64,000 nucleotides of DNA from the NCBI GenBank assembly GCA_963809925.1, contig CAWELH010000003.1:434001-498000 (forward strand). The letters are read 5' to 3'. This document shows positions 36,461 through 45,862 of the stretch, piece after piece. The translations under genes were made by a program, and so were the position numbers. The notes under the pieces are model-generated. The model was not told the origin of the DNA. It did no database searches and saw nothing but the letters and a program-made list of their open reading frames with translations. The stretch is from DASQZK01 sp963809925 (GTDB taxonomy: Bacteria > Bacteroidota > Bacteroidia > Bacteroidales > GCA-2748055). Position 1 is the stretch's first letter. The number at the start of each line of letters is the position of its first letter.

Positions 36461-36673
36461 TCAGCTCTCCACTCCTTGAAGGAAAAATACCAAAAGACGG
36501 GGAAAATCAAACAGTCTTTCCATAGTATGTTTGGATTCTGTAATTTAAGAGAAAGTTCGGGAATGGTTAGGGTTATTTTTTACCTTAGTTAAAGTTATTT
36601 TCCTACATACCCGAAACTAAAGTAAATTCAATGCGTAAAATTTCCTGATATTGGAATTGCATAGCCAAACTCC

Positions 36674-36681
36674 TAACTTTG
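36674..36681 (+). promoter_or_regulatory. -7 box (TAACTTTG) with TTGG upstream
   Basis: The sequence matches TAnnTTTG, 26 bases before the ATG at 36708. A TTGG at 36654 lies about 17 bases upstream as a -33 candidate. Confidence 0.5.
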
Positions 36682-36707
36682 TCGGGTTTATCAACTGAAG
36701 GGAAATC

Positions 36708-38099
36708 ATGAATTTAAAAAGTAAAGTGCTGTTATATGGGTTAATGATAGCCATACTATTGTATGTATTCGATGCACTGATATATTACCTTCTTTTTACG
36801 GATGAAAATACCTTCGTTCAGGTCCTTGTAACAGCCATACCTTTAAGTGAATTATACAATCGGCTCCTTATATTTGCCGGCATACTTATTTTCGCCTTTG
36901 TTATTACAGGAATGATCAATGATATTTCACTTGAACATGAATTTCTCAAGCATCAAAGCACATTATTGGCATCTGCGAAACCTGACAGTTCATTTATTTC
37001 AGGACTGTCCTACCAGATCAGGACACCACTTAATGCCATCGTAGGCTTCTCAGAATTACTTAAAGATCCAAACCTCTCTGCACAGTCGAAGCAAACCTAT
37101 GTGAACCATATACATGCCAGTGGTAATTATCTTCTGCAACTCGTGAATAATCTTGTCGATATCTCAAAGATCGAATCCGGACAACTCATGATAAATAAGG
37201 AAGAAACCCCGGTCAATGTCATCCTTGAAGAGCTTTTGAAGCATTTTGAGGAGCAGAAGAAGGAGATGGGAAGAGCAGATGTAACCCTGGTACTGAATAA
37301 GGGCATTAAGGACGAGTCGTTTTCGGTGCTCACCGATAAGGACCGTTTCCGTCAGATAATGTCAAATCTCATAGAAAATGCCCTGAAACAGACCGAAGAG
37401 GGAATGGTAGTTATCGGGTACCGCATCGATGAAGAAAAAAAGCTAGAGTTTCACGTCAAGGATACCGGAGCGGGCTATTCATTGGAACGACTGGAAGTCA
37501 TATTCAGCCGTTACAGGAAACTTTCCGATAATCAAAATCATCCGTTTGACAGCGTCGCCCTTCTTCTTACGATTACGAAAAACCTGGTTGAACTTCTCGA
37601 CGGAGAAATAAGAGCTGAATCAAAATCGGGACAGGGCGCTACGTTCTTTTTCACTCTTCCGTTCCGGGAAGTGCAATCGAAAAAATCAACGGACAAATTG
37701 AAGACTAAAACTGCCACTTCCGGAGAACGCGAATGGAGTGAAAAAACCGTCCTGATTGCGGAAGACGTTGAATCCAATTTTATTTATCTTCAGGAGCTAC
37801 TCCGTCCCTCTCGTGTAAACCTGATCTGGGCCAGGAATGGTAAGGAAGCAACGGAAAATGTGAAAAAACATAAGAACATTGACCTTGTTCTTATGGATAT
37901 TCTTATGCCCGAAATGGATGGCTATGAAGCCACAAGAATTATTAAAAGCATGCGCAACGACCTGCCGGTCATTGCGCAAACAGCTTATAGTCTCGATAGT
38001 GACAAGGAGAAGTCTGAGTCAGCAAATTTTGACGATTACCTGATCAAGCCCATTTGGTCCCCCCAGCTCCTTTCGGCCATGGAAAAATATTTAAAATAA
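36708..38099 (+). CDS. hybrid kinase-like protein with missing catalytic histidine
   Basis: The product has 463 residues. Two N-terminal transmembrane segments (about 8-30 and 52-72) precede a HisKA-like domain. The H box reads LSYQIRTPLNAIVG, with Tyr102 where the phospho-accepting His should be. The HATPase domain keeps the N box (Asn224 in LIENALKQT) and DTGAG, but the second glycine box (GxGLGL) is DSVALLL. The C-terminal receiver (about 345-463) is complete with Asp397 in LVLMDILMPEMDG and the conserved Lys in LIKPI. It may act as a phosphate sink or be modulated by another kinase. It converges on hsp20 and is intact. Confidence 0.85.
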   Translation: MNLKSKVLLYGLMIAILLYVFDALIYYLLFTDENTFVQVLVTAIPLSELYNRLLIFAGILIFAFVITGMINDISLEHEFLKHQSTLLASAKPDSSFISGLSYQIRTPLNAIVGFSELLKDPNLSAQSKQTYVNHIHASGNYLLQLVNNLVDISKIESGQLMINKEETPVNVILEELLKHFEEQKKEMGRADVTLVLNKGIKDESFSVLTDKDRFRQIMSNLIENALKQTEEGMVVIGYRIDEEKKLEFHVKDTGAGYSLERLEVIFSRYRKLSDNQNHPFDSVALLLTITKNLVELLDGEIRAESKSGQGATFFFTLPFREVQSKKSTDKLKTKTATSGEREWSEKTVLIAEDVESNFIYLQELLRPSRVNLIWARNGKEATENVKKHKNIDLVLMDILMPEMDGYEATRIIKSMRNDLPVIAQTAYSLDSDKEKSESANFDDYLIKPIWSPQLLSAMEKYLK

Positions 38100-38107
38100 T
38101 TCCTCGA

Positions 38108-38539
38108 TCACGAGATGGAGATCTGTCTGGGACCCTTCTCAACAGCTTCGGGTCTCTTCGGAATATAGACCTTCAAAACTCCGTTGGAATGATCAGCCCT
38201 GATCTTCTCGGTGTTTATCAATTCCGGAAGCGTGAAGGAACGGCTGAATGAGGAATAGCTGAACTCCCTGCGCATAATATTACTCCCGTCCTTCTCCTTA
38301 TTTTCCTTCTTTTCACAGGAAATTGTGAGCACATTGTTGTGCAGATCAATTGTAAAGTCTTTTTTCTCAATTCCCGGAGCAGCCAGTTCGATCTCGAAAG
38401 AATCTTTGTTTTCAACAATATTCACTGCCGGGACATTTTCTGAACGGTCCCAATTGCTCCTGTCGTTTAACCAGTCACTCCCGAAAAAATCGTCCAGCAA
38501 ACCTGGTAATCTGAGTCTTTTGTTCATGGTTGGTAACAT
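38108..38539 (-). CDS. small heat-shock protein Hsp20 (alpha-crystallin)
   Basis: The product has 143 residues from ATG 38539, chosen because AGGAGG lies eight bases upstream. The alpha-crystallin domain (about 35-130) shows NIVENKDSFEIELAAPGI, FTIDLHNNVLTISCEKK and SFTLPELINTEKIRADHSNG, typical of bacterial Hsp20 chaperones that bind unfolding proteins. The C-terminal VYIPKRP has a shortened I-x-I-like motif. It is independent of the neighbouring kinase gene, which converges on it. Confidence 0.95.
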   Translation of the reverse strand: MLPTMNKRLRLPGLLDDFFGSDWLNDRSNWDRSENVPAVNIVENKDSFEIELAAPGIEKKDFTIDLHNNVLTISCEKKENKEKDGSNIMRREFSYSSFSRSFTLPELINTEKIRADHSNGVLKVYIPKRPEAVEKGPRQISIS

Positions 38540-38860
38540 GGCTTTGTCCTCCTGTATTTTAGTTAAACATTGAGTTGTTTTCTGAATGCATTTTTTGCAA
38601 ATGATGTACCAACCAATAGTGTAATTAAAAAACAAGACAAAATGACAGAATATTTGTTAAATAATGACAAAATGGCATATATGAAGATATGTTTTATTCA
38701 AGGTACCTGCAATGGCACCATGGGATCAGGGATTGCGGCTTTGAGAAGTCGTGAAAAACTGTCAGGTGCCGGTCACTGATGAAAATCGTATTTGTCTGGG
38801 GATTGAAGGGTGGGTAATGCGGAGGTTATGATGGTTCGGTTTTCCGGTTATAAGGGCCCG

Positions 38861-40033
38861 TTATTTTCGAAATCCTTGTACAGCACTGGCAAGGTTTTGG
38901 AGTCCTTCCGCCAGCTTAATCCGGGGAAGGGCGATGTTCATCCGCTGGAATCCGCTCCCTCCTGGTCCAAACGTAGGGCCATCATTCATTCCGAGATGTG
39001 CTTTCTGAATCACAAATTTTCTCAGTTCCTTGTCGTTCATCCCCAGTTCACGAAAATCTAGCCAAATCAGGTAGGTTGCGTCGGTTTTAGTTACCTTGAT
39101 TTCCGGAATCTCAGACTGGATAAATTTTTCCAGGAAGGAAAGATTCTCGCTGAGGTATTGGTTGAGTGCTGTGAGCCAGCTTTCGCCTTCATTATATGCT
39201 GCGATGAGCGCCTCGATCCCGAAAATATTCCCCATGCCAATGTGAAGGTTGTCAAGTGTCTTTTCGTATCGATGCCTCAGACCGGCATTCGGGGTAATGA
39301 GGTAGGAAGTTGAGAGTCCTGCAAGGTTGAAAGTCTTGCTTGGGGCAAAGCAGGAAATGGCAATCTCATCCGCACCTTCGCATTTCAGGATGGGAACATG
39401 CGTGTTTCCAGGAAGAATAAGATCGGAGTGGATCTCGTCGGAAAGGATGAGTACGTTATTCCGTCGGCAGATATCGACGATGGATTCAAGTTCTTTTTTA
39501 GACCAGCACCGGCCAACAGGGTTATGAGGATGGCAGAGTATAAGCATCTTCGCAGCTCCGGCTTTTTTCTCAAGGTCATCAAAATCGATGAAATAACTGC
39601 CCTTGCGTTGTATAAGTTCGTTATGAACAATTTCACGTCCGTGATTCCGCACAGCGGTAAAGAACGGGAAGTACACAGGGGGTTGAAGGATGATGCTGTC
39701 ACCCGGATTGGTATAGGTCAGGACGGCCATATTAAGTGCGGGAACCACACCTGGGCTGAACGAGATCCACTCTTTTATCACATCAAGGTTATGTCTTCGC
39801 TTCATCCAGGATAGTATGCTGTCGAAAAAGGCGGCTCTTCTGAACGTATAGCCGTACACCGGGTGCATGGCCCTGTTGATGACCGCATCCCTGATGAATT
39901 CAGGTGTGGCAAAGTCCATATCGGCTACCCACATCGGGCTCACATCTGTGGTTCCAAAAAGGTCCTTCCTGAGATCGAATTTTATTGATCCCGTATTTTC
40001 CCTGTCAATGATTTCGTCGAAGTTGTATTCCAT
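38861..40033 (-). CDS. MalY/PatB-type PLP aminotransferase (C-S lyase)
   Basis: The product has 390 residues, a fold-type I PLP enzyme. The PLP lysine is Lys233 in APSKTFNLAG, with Asp199 (LSDEIHSD) and Asn171 (HPHNPVGR) as cofactor contacts. The opening FDEIIDRENTGSIKFD and WVADMDF are typical of MalY/PatB cystathionine beta-lyases. It would cleave cystathionine or cysteine conjugates to pyruvate and ammonia. It is 12 bases downstream of a thioesterase-like gene on the same strand, so they are probably one transcript. Confidence 0.92.
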   Translation of the reverse strand: MEYNFDEIIDRENTGSIKFDLRKDLFGTTDVSPMWVADMDFATPEFIRDAVINRAMHPVYGYTFRRAAFFDSILSWMKRRHNLDVIKEWISFSPGVVPALNMAVLTYTNPGDSIILQPPVYFPFFTAVRNHGREIVHNELIQRKGSYFIDFDDLEKKAGAAKMLILCHPHNPVGRCWSKKELESIVDICRRNNVLILSDEIHSDLILPGNTHVPILKCEGADEIAISCFAPSKTFNLAGLSTSYLITPNAGLRHRYEKTLDNLHIGMGNIFGIEALIAAYNEGESWLTALNQYLSENLSFLEKFIQSEIPEIKVTKTDATYLIWLDFRELGMNDKELRKFVIQKAHLGMNDGPTFGPGGSGFQRMNIALPRIKLAEGLQNLASAVQGFRK

Positions 40034-40045
40034 CGTACTGTTTTT

Positions 40046-40516
40046 CTACAAAAATGCCTCCCTGCCGGGGTATAATAGTTTTTCTCTTGCATCTTTTTCC
40101 GGGAAGGTGAAATATGATACTTCCCCTTCCGAACATAGTTTCCCTTCATTGTCGAAGAGCTGCACTTCAACGGTAACCATTCGGCGAACCGTAGATTTGA
40201 TCTTAGCCCTAAGAGTAACCGGGCCATGATCGGTAAGCACGGGACGCTTATACCTGGTTTCTATTTTCGAAGTTACACCGCCGGTACCGGCTTTTACATA
40301 AATAGTCCAGCTGGCAATCTCATCCATGAGTGTAGCCTGGATACCACCATGGAGAACATTGGCATATCCCTCGAATTCAGACCTGGGCAACCATTCTGAG
40401 ACAACAAATTCTTCTTCCTCATAGAATTTCATTCTCAGGCCAATGTGATTAGCAGGTGAACAGCCGAAGCAACAGTAATCTTTCCTGTCCAGAAATGGAT
40501 TTTTAATTTCTTTCAT
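40046..40516 (-). CDS. hotdog-fold thioesterase (PaaI-like)
   Basis: The product has 156 residues. The hotdog domain (about 35-140) contains NVLHGGIQATLMDEIASW, the HGG and Asp/Glu elements of the 4HBT/PaaI family that hydrolyse acyl-CoA thioesters. An N-terminal Cys cluster (DYCCFGCSPANHIG) is also seen in many homologues. It is the first gene of a pair with the aminotransferase. The acyl substrate is unknown. Confidence 0.85.
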   Translation of the reverse strand: MKEIKNPFLDRKDYCCFGCSPANHIGLRMKFYEEEEFVVSEWLPRSEFEGYANVLHGGIQATLMDEIASWTIYVKAGTGGVTSKIETRYKRPVLTDHGPVTLRAKIKSTVRRMVTVEVQLFDNEGKLCSEGEVSYFTFPEKDAREKLLYPGREAFL

Positions 40517-40787
40517 GATATAGCATTAATCCAGTTGGAATTACTCTAAAACAGCGGGACAAGCGTTATGTTCCGGGATAATAATCAGCAAAATGACGCT
40601 GCGGTATAAATAAAAGCCCCTGAGATATGACAACTGCTGAGTTCAAAAGTAGTAAATTCACACAAAATTATTGATCCGGAGTTTTTCACAAGGCGCCTGC
40701 CCCGAATTGCATGTATGGGAAAGGGAAGGGAAACTGCATATTTTTCCCGCTGAGGTATGATGGAGATCACCGGACAAAACGGAGATT

Positions 40788-41561
40788 ATGGTTAGACCGA
40801 AAAAAAATCTGGGACAACACTTCCTGACGGATCCTGGCATTGCAAACCGGATCACAGACAGTCTGAAACTTGACAGAGCCGACACGGTTCTTGAAGTCGG
40901 ACCCGGAAAAGGTATACTAACCAGGATACTTAAAGACCGCGTAGGAATAAAATTCTATACCGTTGAGATCGATCAGGAAGCCATTGAATACCTGCATCAC
41001 ACCTTTCCCGACCTTGGAGACCGCCTTAGAGCGGGGGATTTTCTGAAGTCTGACCTCTCACAGTTTGGTAACAATGTGGCGATAATTGGTAATTTCCCTT
41101 ATAATATCTCGAGCCAGATCTTTTTCAGAATTCTGGAAAACCGGGACAGGGTTCCTGAGGCTGTAGGTATGATACAAAAGGAGGTTGCAGAACGACTCGT
41201 ATCGGGTCCGGGCACAAAACGATTCGGGATATTGTCGGTTTTTCTTCAGACATGGTACAATATTTCTTATCTTTTCACAGTGAATCCCGGCTCATTCTTC
41301 CCTCCTCCGAAGGTGATGTCGTCGGTGATCAGGATTGAGAGAAACCAGAGGCAGACGCTGGATTGTGATGAGGATCTCTACAGGAAGGTAGTAAAAATGG
41401 CCTTTAATCAACGAAGGAAAATGCTCAGGAATTCCCTGTCGTCTATGGTGGCAAAGGTGGGTCAGGAGGATCCGGTTTGGCAAAAAAGACCGGAACAGCT
41501 GGAAGTTGAAGAGTTTATTGCGCTGACACTCAAAATTGAAAATCTGCAGAAACAACCTTAA
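40788..41561 (+). CDS. ksgA: 16S rRNA dimethyladenosine transferase RsmA/KsgA
   Basis: The product has 257 residues, the usual length. LGQHFL (8-13), SAM-binding VLEVGPGKG (34-42) and catalytic NFPYN (102-106) are all present. It dimethylates two adenines in helix 45 of 16S rRNA during small-subunit maturation. It is followed after ten bases by mgtE, a pairing typical of Bacteroidota. The gene is intact. Confidence 0.98.
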   Translation: MVRPKKNLGQHFLTDPGIANRITDSLKLDRADTVLEVGPGKGILTRILKDRVGIKFYTVEIDQEAIEYLHHTFPDLGDRLRAGDFLKSDLSQFGNNVAIIGNFPYNISSQIFFRILENRDRVPEAVGMIQKEVAERLVSGPGTKRFGILSVFLQTWYNISYLFTVNPGSFFPPPKVMSSVIRIERNQRQTLDCDEDLYRKVVKMAFNQRRKMLRNSLSSMVAKVGQEDPVWQKRPEQLEVEEFIALTLKIENLQKQP

Positions 41562-41571
41562 CCTGTAAAAC

Positions 41572-42930
41572 ATGAATTTTGAACTGACCAGAGAATATAT
41601 TGAAAGGCTCCGGGAAGTCATCGAAGCCCGTGATGAAGCAACAGCGCAAAGTATGATGAGGGAATTGCATGCTGCCGACATTGCCGAAATTTACGTCAGC
41701 CTCAGCACCGAAGAAGCCCGGTTCCTTTACTTGCTTCTTGAAGGGGAGAAAGCATCGGATGTGCTGGCTGAACTTGAGGAGGATGACAGGGAGAAATTCC
41801 TGCGGATACTTCCGTCAGAAGTCATCGCCGAGCAGTTTATTCATCACATGGACTCCGATGATGCAGCCGACGTTATGGCCGACCTTTCTGAGGAGAAAAA
41901 GGAAGAGGTACTTCAGTATCTCAGGGATGTGGAGCAGGCCGGCGATATTGTAGATCTTCTGAATTATGATGAGGACACGGCCGGCGGGCTGATGGCCAAG
42001 GAACTGATACGGGTGAATGAGAACTGGAATATCATGACGGCTCTGAAGGAGATGAGGAAACAGGCCGGGGATGTGGATGAAGTCTACTTTGTGTATGTGG
42101 TCAATGATGACGGCATCCTTCAGGGAACCCTTTCGCTGAAAAAACTTCTGCTTGCCACACCGCAACAAAAAATAGGCAGCTTGTACAAACCAGATGTGAT
42201 TTCTGTACGCACCGATACAGGCTCCGAGGAAGTCGCATCTCTTATGAGTAAATACGATCTTGTTGTTTTACCTGTTGTGGATTCCATTGGCAGGCTTATG
42301 GGAAGGATCACCATCGATGACATCGTGGATGTAATACAGGAAGAGGCCGAACGGGACTATCAGATGGCTTCGGGGATATCCGAGGATGTGGAACCGGGAG
42401 ATTCACCATGGATACTGACCCGCGCAAGGCTGCCATGGCTGCTGATCGGCCTGCTGGGAGGAATTTTCGTTGCCCTGGTGATCGGAAGATTTGAATCCGA
42501 CATCAAGATTTATCCGCAGATGGCTTTTTTCATTCCCCTGATCGGCGCTATGGCCGGGAATGTCGGCATCCAGTCATCTGCCATTGTTGTACAAAGTATT
42601 GCCGCGAAAATTCCGGGCATCGAGCGAACGGCTATGAAGCTTGGGAAGGAATTCCTGGTTGCGCTTACCAATGCCGCAGTCCTGTCGGCATTAATCTTTA
42701 TTTACAATTATTTTACTGCCGATACGCTGGCGCTGACCTTAACTGTGAGTCTCTCGCTGTTTGTTGTGATTATCTTTGCCTCTCTTTTCGGCACACTGAT
42801 TCCACTGCTTCTGAATAAAGTTAAGCTTGATCCCGCCCTGGCCACCGGACCTTTTATTACAACCATGAACGACATCATGGGTCTTGTGATCTATTTCCTG
42901 ATGGGGAGGTTGATGTACGGGATATTCTAG
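41572..42930 (+). CDS. mgtE: magnesium transporter MgtE
   Basis: The product has 452 residues. An N-terminal superhelical domain (about 1-130), a CBS pair (about 135-255) and five transmembrane segments (about 285-450) follow the MgtE order. The last part contains the conserved ATGPFITTMNDIMGL. MgtE is a Mg2+ channel whose cytoplasmic domains gate on Mg2+. It is probably co-transcribed with ksgA and overlaps the end of the convergent ABC permease gene by four bases. Confidence 0.97.
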   Translation: MNFELTREYIERLREVIEARDEATAQSMMRELHAADIAEIYVSLSTEEARFLYLLLEGEKASDVLAELEEDDREKFLRILPSEVIAEQFIHHMDSDDAADVMADLSEEKKEEVLQYLRDVEQAGDIVDLLNYDEDTAGGLMAKELIRVNENWNIMTALKEMRKQAGDVDEVYFVYVVNDDGILQGTLSLKKLLLATPQQKIGSLYKPDVISVRTDTGSEEVASLMSKYDLVVLPVVDSIGRLMGRITIDDIVDVIQEEAERDYQMASGISEDVEPGDSPWILTRARLPWLLIGLLGGIFVALVIGRFESDIKIYPQMAFFIPLIGAMAGNVGIQSSAIVVQSIAAKIPGIERTAMKLGKEFLVALTNAAVLSALIFIYNYFTADTLALTLTVSLSLFVVIIFASLFGTLIPLLLNKVKLDPALATGPFITTMNDIMGLVIYFLMGRLMYGIF

Positions 42931-44183
42931 AAACTTGTATTGATCGCTGTCACAGGATCCATTCTCGCAGCCGAATAAGCAGGTGCAAGCCCCGCGACCA
43001 AACCGATCACGGAAGAGATAATTAGTCCCAAAAGGACATTCCCCATGGTGAGCGATAAGATGAAACCACTTCCGTTGTTTATGAGTGCAACACCACCAAA
43101 AATTAAGAGGAGTCCGATAATACCCCCGGCCACAGCAAGCAGTATCGATTCAAAAACAAACTGAAGCAGAACAAAATAGCGTTTTGCTCCGAGGGCTTTT
43201 TCAATGCCTATAATATTTGTGCGTTCCTTGACTGAAACGAACATGATGTTGGCGATGCCAAAGCCGCCTACAAGCAGCGAAAAGATCCCGATAAACCAAC
43301 CTGCAATGTTCAACGTGGCAAAAACTTTCTCCAGCTGATTATTGATCATACTGATCTGGTTGAGGGCAAAACTGTCCTCCGAAGCAGGCTTAAGACGGCG
43401 GATCGAGCGCAGTGTCATCCTGATCTCGTCCCTTAGTTCCTCCAGTTCAACGCCGGCAACAGCTTTTACAACAATGGAAGCTTGCATCGATTCGTCCCGG
43501 ATATTCAAAACATTCCGGAGAAAATTGACCGGAACGATGATGGCATCATCCATGGAATCGCCGAAATTACTTTTTCCTTCTTTTTTAAGAATGCCGATAA
43601 CCAAGAGCTTATTTTTTTTAACGACAATAGTTTTCCCAATAGGATCGGTGTTGGGGAAAAGCTTGTCGGCGACATTATAACCGATAACGCTGTAGTTCCT
43701 GCCTGCGTTAAGTTCAAATGACGAAAAATACCGGCCTTCCATAACATCGAAGTTCCTGATGTCTTCAAATCCCTCCGTGACGCCGTTTACAGTAGCATTT
43801 TCAACCTGATTGTCGCCGTACTGGATCGACGATTGCGGACGGACCAAAAAACTGACGGCTTCTGCATTAACGAGCCTGTTACGAATTTCCTCGTACTCCT
43901 GGAAATTTGGGACAGGTCTGTTCACGTACTTCCACCAGGGGTAATCCTGACCATTCTCACTGGTCCATGGCCATTTCTCGATGTAAATCACGTTGCTGCC
44001 CATGGTAGACAGGCTTTCCCGGATGTTCAGCTCAAGGGAATCGACGATCGTGAAGACTGAAATAATGGCGAAAATACCGATCGTAATGCCGAGCAGAGAC
44101 AATGAGGTTCTCAGTTTATTGACAAACACGGACTTCATTGCAAATATGAAGCTCTCGATTACCAGATTTAGTACTTTCAGCAT
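42927..44183 (-). CDS. ABC transporter permease (MacB/FtsX type)
   Basis: The product has 418 residues. One N-terminal membrane helix (about 20-45), a large periplasmic MacB_PCD domain (about 50-260) and three C-terminal helices of the FtsX domain (about 295-415, ending YSAARMDPVTAIN) are seen. Such permeases work with a separate LolD/MacB-type ATPase to move lipoproteins, peptides or drugs outward. No ATPase gene lies adjacent. It is divergent from purH. Confidence 0.93.
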   Translation of the reverse strand: MLKVLNLVIESFIFAMKSVFVNKLRTSLSLLGITIGIFAIISVFTIVDSLELNIRESLSTMGSNVIYIEKWPWTSENGQDYPWWKYVNRPVPNFQEYEEIRNRLVNAEAVSFLVRPQSSIQYGDNQVENATVNGVTEGFEDIRNFDVMEGRYFSSFELNAGRNYSVIGYNVADKLFPNTDPIGKTIVVKKNKLLVIGILKKEGKSNFGDSMDDAIIVPVNFLRNVLNIRDESMQASIVVKAVAGVELEELRDEIRMTLRSIRRLKPASEDSFALNQISMINNQLEKVFATLNIAGWFIGIFSLLVGGFGIANIMFVSVKERTNIIGIEKALGAKRYFVLLQFVFESILLAVAGGIIGLLLIFGGVALINNGSGFILSLTMGNVLLGLIISSVIGLVAGLAPAYSAARMDPVTAINTSF

Positions 44184-44330
44184 AAATAATAAATAACTGT
44201 TGAAAACTTTCTTAAATTCAGTTGAAACTGTTTCCTTTGTATAATTTTACAGGTAGCATTTTCCTGCCTAAAATACCATAAAATTGCCAGATATTAATAT
44301 TTTTAATCCTTCAAAAATAATCGTTTTTCG

Positions 44331-45854
44331 ATGAGTGAATTAAAAAAAATTAAAACTGCCCTAATTTCTGTATACTATAAGGAAAATCTTGACAGGGTTG
44401 TCAAAAAACTTCATGAATTAGATGTAAAGATAATTTCAACCGGCGGGACCAAAACCTTTATCGAGGATCATGGTATCCCGGTAACTTCTGTTGAGGATCT
44501 GACAACATACCCCTCCATTCTTGGCGGCCGGGTGAAAACACTTCATCCCAAAGTTTTTGGTGGTATACTTTCAAGAAGACATATCGATTCCGATCTGAGT
44601 CAATTGGACGAGTACGAAATACCTGAAATTGACCTGGTTATTGTTGACCTATATCCTTTTGAAGAGACTGTCAAATCCGGAGCGGAGAAACAGGCCGTCA
44701 TCGAGAAGATCGATATCGGCGGGATCTCGCTGATCAGGGCTGCAGCCAAAAATTACAGAGATGTACTTATCATATCTTCCCGCAATCAATATGTAGACCT
44801 GGAGGCATTGCTAAATAACAAATCAGGTGAGACGGATATTGAAGATCGTAAAAATTTTGCTGCCAGGGCATTTGCTGTTTCATCCCATTACGATGCGATG
44901 ATCTTCAATTGGTTTGATGAGGATGATAACAGGGAATTAAGACTCAGCGCCGGACCAGGGAAAAAACTCCGCTATGGCGAAAATCCACACCAGGACGGCT
45001 TCTTCTTCGGTGATTTCGAAGAAATGTTTGTGCAGCTTCATGGCAAAGAAATCTCCTATAATAACCTTCTCGATATCGATGCTGCCGTTTGCCTGATCTC
45101 CGACTTCAGTGACCAAACCTGTGCTGTCCTGAAACACAACAATGCCTGTGGTTTAGCTTCCCGCCCCATTTTGCTCGACGCATGGAAGGACGCGCTCGCC
45201 GGTGATCCGGTTTCAGCGTATGGTGGGATTCTTATAACCAACAGCAAAATAGATGCTGCCACGGCTGAGGAGATGAATAAGATATTTTTCGAAGTGGTTA
45301 TTGCTCCTTCATACGAAGAAAGTGCACTCGCCATACTTAAACAGAAAAAAAACCGTATTATTCTGGTGCAGAAATCTTCTGACCTTCAGCCGAGGATCTC
45401 GCGAACTGTCCTGAACGGTGTACTGGTGCAGGACAGGGACGTAAATGTTGAATTACCTTCCGATTTACAGGTGATGACGGACACAGAACCTTCAGCCAGC
45501 CAGATTGAAGATCTTTTATTTGCAAACAAATTGGTGAAGCATACCAAGTCGAATGCCATTGTTCTGGCAAAGAACAAGCAATTGCTCGCTAGTGGTGTTG
45601 GTCAGACCTCAAGGGTTGATGCATTACGGCAGGCTATTGAGAAAGCAGGAAGTTTTGGTTTTGATTTGAACGGCTCCGTAATGGCATCGGATGCTTTTTT
45701 CCCTTTTTCCGATTCTGTTGAGATCGCTTCAAATGCGGGTGTGAAGGCTGTTATTCAGCCGGGCGGATCAGTAAGGGATAAAGATTCGATAGATTTTTGT
45801 AACCAAAATGGCCTAAGTATGGTATTTACTGGAATACGACATTTTAAACACTAA
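44331..45854 (+). CDS. purH: bifunctional AICAR formyltransferase/IMP cyclohydrolase
   Basis: The product has 507 residues. The N-terminal MGS-like IMP cyclohydrolase domain (about 1-130) has ISTGGTKTF and GGRVKTLHPKVFGG; the AICARFT domain follows with RYGENPHQ and KHNNACG. It carries out the last two steps of purine synthesis. It lies eight bases before mreB, so it starts the rod-shape operon. This purH-mreBCD order is well known in Bacteroidota. Confidence 0.98.
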   Translation: MSELKKIKTALISVYYKENLDRVVKKLHELDVKIISTGGTKTFIEDHGIPVTSVEDLTTYPSILGGRVKTLHPKVFGGILSRRHIDSDLSQLDEYEIPEIDLVIVDLYPFEETVKSGAEKQAVIEKIDIGGISLIRAAAKNYRDVLIISSRNQYVDLEALLNNKSGETDIEDRKNFAARAFAVSSHYDAMIFNWFDEDDNRELRLSAGPGKKLRYGENPHQDGFFFGDFEEMFVQLHGKEISYNNLLDIDAAVCLISDFSDQTCAVLKHNNACGLASRPILLDAWKDALAGDPVSAYGGILITNSKIDAATAEEMNKIFFEVVIAPSYEESALAILKQKKNRIILVQKSSDLQPRISRTVLNGVLVQDRDVNVELPSDLQVMTDTEPSASQIEDLLFANKLVKHTKSNAIVLAKNKQLLASGVGQTSRVDALRQAIEKAGSFGFDLNGSVMASDAFFPFSDSVEIASNAGVKAVIQPGGSVRDKDSIDFCNQNGLSMVFTGIRHFKH

Positions 45855-45862
45855 TATCTAAT

